A stretch of 10,106 nt of DNA from an uncultured Bacilli bacterium. Its GTDB lineage: Bacteria; Bacillota_I; Bacilli_A; RF39; UBA660. The position numbers and the translations under genes are program-made. Below are positions 5,841 to 10,106 of the stretch, one piece after another (position 1 is the stretch's first letter; each line of letters opens with the position of its first letter). Below the pieces are notes generated by a model. The model saw nothing but the letters and a program-made list of their open reading frames with translations, ran no database searches and was not told the origin of the DNA. The stretch lies in contig CANPYQ010000040.1 in assembly GCA_947588865.1 (NCBI GenBank), forward strand, positions 1-10,106. The letters run 5' to 3'.

Positions 5841-6315
5841 TATCTAATCCCTCTATATACTCTATATTTATTTTTTTATTTTTCATATCTATATTTTTTA
5901 CAAAATTAGGTATATTGGGAACCATATGTTTTTTTATTCCATCTATAACCAATATACTGTTATAATTTGTTTTTATAATGTCTATAACCTTACCTTTATA
6001 TTTAGCATTATCATATACAGACATTCCTATTAAATCTTCTTCTAAATACCCATCAAAATTATAATCTAATCTATTTATATATACATCAAAGCCTTTTAAT
6101 TTAGACGCATCTTCTATATTGTCTATATTATTAAGAATTAACATATCAAATATTTTATGATGCCTATATGATTTTATTATATAATCTTTGTTATTTATAT
6201 ATATTTTATTATTTGGTTTGAATACCTCAGTTTTATATTTAAAATCACTTATAAGCTTAACTTCACCTTTAATACCATGTGTATTCACAAGTTTACCTAT
6301 AAATATAGAATCCAT
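5830..6315 (-). CDS. rimM: Ribosome maturation factor RimM
   Basis: Assembly factor that binds ribosomal protein S19 and helps mature the head of the 30S subunit. Two beta-barrel domains. The N-terminal RimM domain shows the signature IGKLVNTHGIKGEVKLIS (6-23) and the typical NNIDNIEDASKLKGFDVYI (62-80). The C-terminal PRC-barrel begins near YLEEDLIGMSVYD (90-102) and ends HMVPNIPNFVKNIDMKNKKI (130-149), the standard end of the family. At 161 residues it is of normal length. The ATG at 6315 follows AGGTG by five bases. It lies seven bases after the upstream methyltransferase gene and overlaps trmD, so the three are one transcription and translation unit. Sequence identity to model RimM is low outside the motifs, as usual for this protein. 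Confidence 0.94.
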   Translation of the reverse strand: MDSIFIGKLVNTHGIKGEVKLISDFKYKTEVFKPNNKIYINNKDYIIKSYRHHKIFDMLILNNIDNIEDASKLKGFDVYINRLDYNFDGYLEEDLIGMSVYDNAKYKGKVIDIIKTNYNSILVIDGIKKHMVPNIPNFVKNIDMKNKKINIEYIEGLDNEN

Positions 6316-6322
6316 AAAACAC

Positions 6323-7048
6323 CTACTTATCTAATTCATATAAAATTATACTAGTTGCAATTGCTACATTAAGGCTTTCACATTTACTATTCATATCAAT
6401 ATAAATATAATCACTACATAAATTTAAAATTTCAGAACTTACTCCTCTTCCTTCATTACCCATTATTATAGCAAATTTTTCAGGCTTTTCAACATTTTTT
6501 AAACTATTTCCACCATTTACCTTGGTTCCATAAATTTTGTATCCTTCCTCTTTTAATTCTAGAATAAATTCTTTTATATTCTTTTGTATAATATTTATAT
6601 TAAATATCATACCCTGAGTTGCTCTTAAAACCTTAGGATTATATATATCTACACAATTAAAAGAAAGGACTATAGTATCTATATTAAATGCAACTGCACT
6701 TCTTATTATTGTACCTAAATTACCTGGATCTTGTATATTATCTAGTATGAGTATTTTTTCTCCTATTTTTTTTTCTTTTATTTTATTACATATTCCAATT
6801 ACACTGGATGGATTATCTAGGCTACTAATATATTTTAAAATACTATTTGTTGCATAATTAGTTGTAATGTTTAAATTAAAATTAGAGTTTTTTTCTAATA
6901 ACAACTCTTTTAAAACACCGTTTTTATATGCTTCCTCTACTAAATGTTCTCCTTCAATAAAAAACTCGTTAAATTCATCTCTATATTTTTTATAATTTAA
7001 TTTTTTTATGTATTTAATTTTATTATTTTCCTTTGATGTATACAACAT
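6323..7048 (-). CDS. TrmH/SpoU-family RNA 2'-O-methyltransferase
   Basis: SAM-dependent ribose methyltransferase of the SPOUT superfamily, acting on rRNA or tRNA; the exact target cannot be read from the sequence. An N-terminal substrate-binding domain is recognised by FFIEGEHLVEEA (29-40 from ATG). The catalytic domain carries motif 1 LDNIQDPGNLGTIIRSA (102-118; Asn and Arg conserved), motif 2 IIMGNEGRGV (194-203) and motif 3 CESLNVAIATSIILYEL (223-239). The frame extends to a GTG at 7060, but that codon has no ribosome-binding site, and the predicted transcript starts right there. ATG at 7048 is preceded by GTGGTGG at five bases, so I chose it, giving 241 residues. It is the first gene of the rimM-trmD operon. 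The family resembles B. subtilis YsgA or RlmB-type proteins. Confidence 0.92.
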   Translation of the reverse strand: MLYTSKENNKIKYIKKLNYKKYRDEFNEFFIEGEHLVEEAYKNGVLKELLLEKNSNFNLNITTNYATNSILKYISSLDNPSSVIGICNKIKEKKIGEKILILDNIQDPGNLGTIIRSAVAFNIDTIVLSFNCVDIYNPKVLRATQGMIFNINIIQKNIKEFILELKEEGYKIYGTKVNGGNSLKNVEKPEKFAIIMGNEGRGVSSEILNLCSDYIYIDMNSKCESLNVAIATSIILYELDK

Positions 7049-7067
7049 AAAAACCACCACTATGTAT

Positions 7068-7096
7068 ATTATATCATTTATAAAAAAAAAAAGAAA
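7068..7096 (-). promoter_or_regulatory. Promoter of the trmH-rimM-trmD operon
   Basis: Minus strand: perfect TATAAT at 7073-7068, with a weak TTTCTT at the -35 position (7096-7091) inside the recO terminator stem. The predicted start is near 7061, which would place the GTG at 7060 at the very 5' end and supports the ATG at 7048 as the start codon. Confidence 0.45.
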
Positions 7097-7107
7097 GATT
7101 TTCTTTC
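7082..7107 (-). terminator. Short Rho-independent terminator after recO
   Basis: Minus strand: GAAAGA (7107-7102), AAA loop, TCTTTC (7098-7093), then eleven Ts (7092-7082). The stem is only 6 bp, so termination may be partial, but the T-tract is long and uninterrupted. It lies eight bases past the recO stop codon. Confidence 0.6.
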
Positions 7108-7114
7108 AATATTC

Positions 7115-7843
7115 TTATAAGCTTTTTATATTATTCAAAAGCGATTTACTTTTTAAATAAAGCCCTGTATATCTATCATAATACTCATCTATAAAATTAT
7201 TTATTTCTAAAACTATATTTTTATTTATATCTAATTTTGAAATTTTATTTATATCTACTAAAATATACATTCTAATCAGTTTTATTGCTTTTTGTGATAC
7301 AATCGGTTCATTTGTATAACATTTTCTGCAAATATAACCACCTTTGTCACTAGATAAAGTAATAACACTCTTACTTCCGCATACACTACAACCATTTAAA
7401 TTTGGCATAACACCTAAATAATCTAGATATTTAAGTTCAATAATATTAGTAATAATTAATGGATTAAAATTTTCATTTATTTTGATTAATGCACTTACGA
7501 TTAAATCGTATAATTTATCATCATTATTTTGTTTGTAAACTTGAAAAGTTAAATCTAAAAGAAAACTAGCATAACTAATTTTTTCAATATCTTTCTTAAT
7601 ATTAGAAAAATTATTTATTACACTAGCTTCGCTTAAGATAGATAATTTATCCTTTTTATAATAAATAGTAAAAGTTGCATAGGTAAGCTTATCAGTAACA
7701 CTTCTTAAATTACTTTTCAAAGATTTACAACCTTTTGCAATTACTCCTATTATACCGTACTCTTTAGTAAAAATATTTATTATTTTACTTGTATCCTTAT
7801 AATCTTTTGCATTTAAAATTATACCATCTACATCGATAATCAT
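7115..7843 (-). CDS. recO: DNA repair protein RecO
   Basis: Recombination mediator that helps RecR load RecA on SSB-coated single-stranded DNA and anneals strands; RecF pathway. The 242 residues show the N-terminal OB-fold (DVDGIILNAKDYKDTSKIIN, 4-23; EYGIIGVIAKGCKS, 28-41), a helical middle and a complete zinc-finger, Cys152-X2-Cys155 and Cys172-X2-Cys175. Length is normal (about 240-255). The ATG comes two bases after the stop of the DUF1653 gene; the nearest ribosome-binding-like sequence, GAGGAAA, is about ten bases from the start, so translational coupling is likely. It is the last gene of the ybeY operon, as in Bacillus, where recO follows era and yqzL. Confidence 0.95.
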   Translation of the reverse strand: MIIDVDGIILNAKDYKDTSKIINIFTKEYGIIGVIAKGCKSLKSNLRSVTDKLTYATFTIYYKKDKLSILSEASVINNFSNIKKDIEKISYASFLLDLTFQVYKQNNDDKLYDLIVSALIKINENFNPLIITNIIELKYLDYLGVMPNLNGCSVCGSKSVITLSSDKGGYICRKCYTNEPIVSQKAIKLIRMYILVDINKISKLDINKNIVLEINNFIDEYYDRYTGLYLKSKSLLNNIKSL

Positions 7844-7845
7844 AA

Positions 7846-8067
7846 TTAATCTATTTCCTCAAATCTGTATTTTTGATTTATCATAGGATATTTATCTTTA
7901 TCAACTAAAGAATTAAACATATCATAATCTCTAACCCAAACTTTATTGCCGTGTTTATATACTACCATTTTCTTTAATGTTTCTGAATCATATGCAATAT
8001 TTAAGACTTCACATATTTCACCTTTGAAATGCTTGTAAAATTTTCCTATTTCAATTTGTCTTTCCAT
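7846..8067 (-). CDS. DUF1653 domain small protein
   Basis: A single-domain protein of 73 residues that matches the DUF1653 pattern as I know it: GKFYKHFKGEICEVLNIA (8-25), SETLKKMVVYKH (28-39) and VWVRDYDMF (43-51), a small beta-rich fold. Family function is not established. It is slightly short between MVVY and WVR, where many members have a longer loop. The ATG has GAGG four bases upstream and overlaps the end of the yqzL gene by 17 bases, while its stop is two bases from recO, so it is firmly within the operon. Its place between yqzL and recO is not found in B. subtilis, so it looks like an operon insertion in this lineage. Confidence 0.85.
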   Translation of the reverse strand: MERQIEIGKFYKHFKGEICEVLNIAYDSETLKKMVVYKHGNKVWVRDYDMFNSLVDKDKYPMINQKYRFEEID

Positions 8068-8149
8068 TTTTCCTCGTTTCTTCTTTATATTTAATATAAT
8101 ATTCTACTTTTCCTGTCTTTTTAAATAAGCTCCATAATAATTCTTTCAT
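8051..8149 (-). CDS. yqzL: YqzL-like microprotein, 32 residues
   Basis: A very short gene between era and the DUF1653 gene. It begins MKELLWSLFKKTGKVEYYI and continues KYKEETRKNG to a TGA at 8053-8051. The pattern W-x-hydrophobic-F-x-x-TG-x-(I/V)-x-x-Y-(L/I)-x-x-KE is that of the YqzL family, a microprotein of unknown role encoded between era and recO in Bacillus. Synteny is exact. The ATG is preceded by AGGTGAT at a good distance. The last 17 bases overlap the next gene, which suggests coupled translation. The gene is basic overall, with no membrane segment. Confidence 0.85.
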   Translation of the reverse strand: MKELLWSLFKKTGKVEYYIKYKEETRKNGKTN

Positions 8150-8193
8150 TTTATCACCTATTTAATATTGTGCTTAAATTATTTTTTTATTCA

Positions 8194-9081
8194 TTAGTTT
8201 TCAAAATCAGTAAATCCAAATTCTGACAAAAATTTTTCTTTTTCTCGCCATTTTTTTACCGTCTTAACAAACAATTCTAAATAAACATTTCTACCTAATA
8301 ATTTTTCTAGATCCTTTCTAGATTCTATACCTATTTTTTTTATCATTTCTCCTTGCTTCCCAATAATGATTTTCTTTAGTGAATCTCTATCAACAATTAT
8401 TGATATTCTAATGTTATAACTAGTTTTACCTATTTCAACACTATCAGTTACACAAGTAATCGAATGTGGAACCTCTTCTTCTGTAAAATTAAAAACTTTT
8501 TCTCTAACAATTTCAGACATTAAAAAATCAATTGATTTATTTGTTATACTATCTTCTCCATAATATTTTATATTATCTGGTAAATATTTTTTTAATGTGC
8601 TAATTAGTTCATCTATATTACTTTTTGTTATAGATGATACTGGCACTATTTCTTTGAAGTCATATAAATCTTTATAATCATTAATTCTGTTTAATATTTC
8701 TGCATTTGGAATTTTATCAATTTTATTTATTACAAGAATAACTGGCTTATTTATTTTTTTTAGTTTTTCCAATATATATATATCGCCTTTACCAAGTCCT
8801 TCAAAAGCATCAACTAAGAATAATATTATATCAGTATCATTAATGCTATAATAAGCTTGTTTATTTAATGTCTTACCTAATTTATTTATAGGTTTATGTA
8901 TTCCTGGAGTATCTACAAATACAATTTGAACTTTATCTTCATTATATATACCTTGAATAATATTTCTAGTAGTTTGCGGTTTATTTGATGTAATTGCTAC
9001 TTTCTTTCCTATTATACTATTAATCAATGTACTTTTACCTACATTTGGCCTACCTATTATACCTACAAAACCACTTTTCAT
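8194..9081 (-). CDS. era: GTPase Era
   Basis: Essential Ras-like GTPase that binds the 3' end of 16S rRNA through a KH domain and checks 30S subunit assembly; cytosolic with peripheral membrane association. Seen in 295 residues: G1 GRPNVGKST (10-18), G2 region SNKPQTTRN (32-40), G3 DTPG (57-60), G4 NKID (119-122), G5 PVSS (147-150), then the C-terminal KH domain with the GKQG loop (241-244) and the Era-typical ending LGRNVYLELFVKTVKKWREK (262-281). All motifs are intact and length is normal (about 300). ATG is preceded by AGGTGA. dgkA ends 15 bases upstream and yqzL starts 44 bases downstream. Position beside ybeY agrees with a shared job in 16S rRNA 3'-end maturation. Confidence 0.97.
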   Translation of the reverse strand: MKSGFVGIIGRPNVGKSTLINSIIGKKVAITSNKPQTTRNIIQGIYNEDKVQIVFVDTPGIHKPINKLGKTLNKQAYYSINDTDIILFLVDAFEGLGKGDIYILEKLKKINKPVILVINKIDKIPNAEILNRINDYKDLYDFKEIVPVSSITKSNIDELISTLKKYLPDNIKYYGEDSITNKSIDFLMSEIVREKVFNFTEEEVPHSITCVTDSVEIGKTSYNIRISIIVDRDSLKKIIIGKQGEMIKKIGIESRKDLEKLLGRNVYLELFVKTVKKWREKEKFLSEFGFTDFEN

Positions 9082-9096
9082 AAATCACCTACTTTT

Positions 9097-9516
9097 CTAA
9101 ATATATATATTAAATAATTCTAATACTTTAGGCAAAAAAATTATTATATTAAGTATTAAAGCCACTATAAATATTATAAATGTTGAAGCACTACCACAAT
9201 CTTTTGCAATCTTTATTAAACTATTGTATTCTTTTGATATAGCATCACACGTAGCTTCGATTGCAGTATTTAAAAGTTCAACAGCAAGAATTATACCTAA
9301 TATACAAATTATTAATATCCACTCTAAACCATTTATATGGTAAATAATCCCCATAAGAATTTCAATCAAAATCCCAAATGCATAGATTATTATACTTTTT
9401 CCTTCCTTTGCATAACTTTTAAAACCATTTAAAGAATTTTTTATAGTTTGATATAATGAATTTGGATTAATATTTCTTTTTTTAAAATTATTTTGTATTT
9501 TATCTTTCAATTCCAT
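9097..9516 (-). CDS. dgkA: Diacylglycerol/undecaprenol kinase (DgkA family)
   Basis: Small integral-membrane kinase; in Gram-positive bacteria family members phosphorylate undecaprenol, recycling the lipid carrier for wall synthesis. The 139 residues contain a charged cytoplasmic N-terminus (1-38), membrane segments at about 41-60, 64-80 and 111-130, and the active-site signature ELLNTAIEATCDAI (80-93), with Glu80, Asn83, Glu87 and Asp91, followed by KIAKDCGSAS (102-111). The latter is closer to the AKDMGSA of E. coli DgkA than to the AKDxAAGA common in Bacilli. Length is normal (about 120-140). Its ATG lies within the end of ybeY (17-base overlap), so they are coupled. Lipid specificity is inferred from likely lineage and gene order, not from residues. 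Confidence 0.92.
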   Translation of the reverse strand: MELKDKIQNNFKKRNINPNSLYQTIKNSLNGFKSYAKEGKSIIIYAFGILIEILMGIIYHINGLEWILIICILGIILAVELLNTAIEATCDAISKEYNSLIKIAKDCGSASTFIIFIVALILNIIIFLPKVLELFNIYI

Positions 9517-9946
9517 ATTCTTTTAATATCCTTTCTTGTATATCAAACATAACAACTTCATCTTCTTTTTTCATATGATCATAGCCAAGTAAATGAAGGA
9601 GCCCATGAATTGTCAAAAACGAAATTTCTCTTTTAAAACTATGATTATAATTTATTGCTTGTTCACGAGCCTTATTTAAACATACATATATATCTCCAAG
9701 AACTCTAATTTTAGTTTTAATAAATGTTTTATCATCTTCAAGAGCAAAACTAATTACATCTGTAACACTATCTTTATTTCGATATTTTTTATTAATTTGT
9801 CTTATTTTATCATCATCTACAATTATTATATTAAATATTGAATTCTTAATATTTAAGTATTTTAAAGCAAATTTAACAATTTTTTTTACATCACTTAATT
9901 CCTTTATTTCCTCATCAGTTTCATTAAAAATTTCAAATTCGTTCAT
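9500..9946 (-). CDS. ybeY: Endoribonuclease YbeY, rRNA maturation
   Basis: Zinc-dependent single-strand RNase needed for 16S rRNA 3'-end processing and ribosome quality control; cytosolic. The 148 residues show the family pattern RNKDSVTDVISFALED (56-71), LGDIYVCLNKAREQA (83-97) and the metal site HGLLHLLGYDH (114-124), with His114, His118 and His124 as ligands. Length is normal. The ATG at 9946 follows TTAGGAG at six bases; a second ATG three bases further upstream is out of frame and stops at once. It is the first gene of the operon, behind a good promoter, and overlaps dgkA by 17 bases. Its usual partner phoH does not lie directly upstream; a terminator from another gene is there instead. 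Confidence 0.96.
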   Translation of the reverse strand: MNEFEIFNETDEEIKELSDVKKIVKFALKYLNIKNSIFNIIIVDDDKIRQINKKYRNKDSVTDVISFALEDDKTFIKTKIRVLGDIYVCLNKAREQAINYNHSFKREISFLTIHGLLHLLGYDHMKKEDEVVMFDIQERILKEYGIER

Positions 9947-9966
9947 AACATACTCCTAACAATATA

Positions 9967-9995
9967 ATTATATTATAAATAATAATTTTTTTCAA
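9967..9995 (-). promoter_or_regulatory. Promoter of the ybeY-dgkA-era-yqzL-recO operon
   Basis: Minus strand: TTGAAA (9995-9990), exactly 17 bp, TATAAT (9972-9967); a second TATAAT overlaps at 9977-9972. The predicted start is near 9960, just ahead of the TTAGGAG ribosome-binding site of ybeY. This is the best conventional promoter in the window. Confidence 0.7.
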
Positions 9996-9996
9996 T

Positions 9997-10025
9997 AAAA
10001 AACTACTGAATTTAGCCAGTAGTTT
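9997..10025 (-). terminator. Rho-independent terminator of an off-window gene
   Basis: Minus strand: AAACTACTG (10025-10017), 8-base loop, CAGTAGTTT (10008-10000), then further Ts to 9997. The 9-bp stem is perfect. It ends a transcript that enters from the right edge on the minus strand and insulates it from the ybeY promoter immediately downstream. Confidence 0.8.
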
Positions 10026-10106
10026 CAGAACGTAAAATGAAAAAGTAAAATCCAGTTTCAATATATTAATGTAGAATTTAGTCTTACATCAAATTCCAGT
10101 ATAGAA
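10026..10106 (-). other. Tail of the upstream transcript; no gene identified
   Basis: Between the terminator and the right edge there is no complete gene. On the minus strand one frame stays open from the edge for 15 codons, ending in a TGA near 10059; the other two stop sooner. It may be the C-terminus of the off-window gene or untranslated sequence. Too short to identify. Confidence 0.3.

Noticed and set aside
5780..5965. Plus-strand open frame of 61 codons
   Set aside because: Antisense to the rimM-trmD junction, hydrophobic by composition only, no ribosome-binding site.
7049..7060. GTG at 7060 as the start of the TrmH-type methyltransferase
   Set aside because: No ribosome-binding sequence before it, and the predicted transcript begins about there; ATG 7048 has GTGGTGG at suitable spacing.
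7082..7092. A11/T11 run as a second phase-variable tract
   Set aside because: It is the T-tract of the recO terminator, and A/T runs are common in this base composition.
1..10106. Mycoplasma-type code with TGA as Trp
   Set aside because: TGA serves as the stop of sufD, rimM, trmD and yqzL, and tryptophans at conserved sites are TGG.
1..10106. CRISPR arrays, tRNA/rRNA genes, insertion sequences or prophage genes
   Set aside because: No spaced direct repeats, no cloverleaf or rRNA sequence, and no transposase, integrase or phage motif was seen on either strand.

Overview
The window is a very AT-rich (roughly three quarters A+T), gene-dense piece of a bacterial chromosome that uses the standard bacterial code: TGA ends sufD, rimM, trmD and yqzL, and Trp is TGG. 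The gene order ybeY-dgkA-era-yqzL-...-recO matches the Bacillus subtilis core order, sufC-sufD-sufS matches the start of the Bacillus suf operon, and undecaprenol kinase implies a cell wall. I infer a low-GC member of the Firmicutes, probably an uncultured or host-associated Bacilli-type lineage. That placement rests on synteny and base composition only.

Layout. Everything except one gene is on the minus strand, so transcription runs right to left. Right edge (10000-10106): a Rho-independent terminator of an off-window gene. Then a good promoter (9967-9995) starts operon 1: ybeY, dgkA, era, a 32-codon yqzL microgene, a DUF1653 gene and recO, ending in a short hairpin with 11 Ts (7082-7107). 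A TATAAT box just past it starts operon 2: a TrmH/SpoU-type RNA methyltransferase, rimM, trmD and a 151-residue protein I do not recognise, ending in a long hairpin terminator (about 4630-4702). A lone plus-strand HIT-family gene (4152-4550) has a large hairpin between its Shine-Dalgarno-like sequence and its start. It diverges from an unrecognised 296-residue gene (3067-3957) with its own promoter and terminator. Operon 3 is sufC, a short sufD-like gene and sufS, closed by a hairpin terminator (74-113).

Function. Operons 1 and 2 are housekeeping: ribosome maturation (YbeY, Era, RimM), rRNA/tRNA methylation (TrmH-type, TrmD), lipid-carrier phosphorylation (DgkA) and recombination repair (RecO). 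Operon 3 supplies part of the SUF iron-sulfur cluster machinery; the sufU and sufB genes that follow in B. subtilis are not between sufS and the terminator.

The most striking element is at the left edge. Just past the suf terminator, a perfect TTGACA -35 box and an extended TGG-TATACT -10 box on the minus strand are separated by a 20-bp spacer containing an uninterrupted run of 11 Gs. A G11 tract in such an AT-rich sequence, sitting exactly in a promoter spacer, has the architecture of a phase-variable promoter in which slipped-strand changes in tract length tune transcription. The controlled gene is outside the window.
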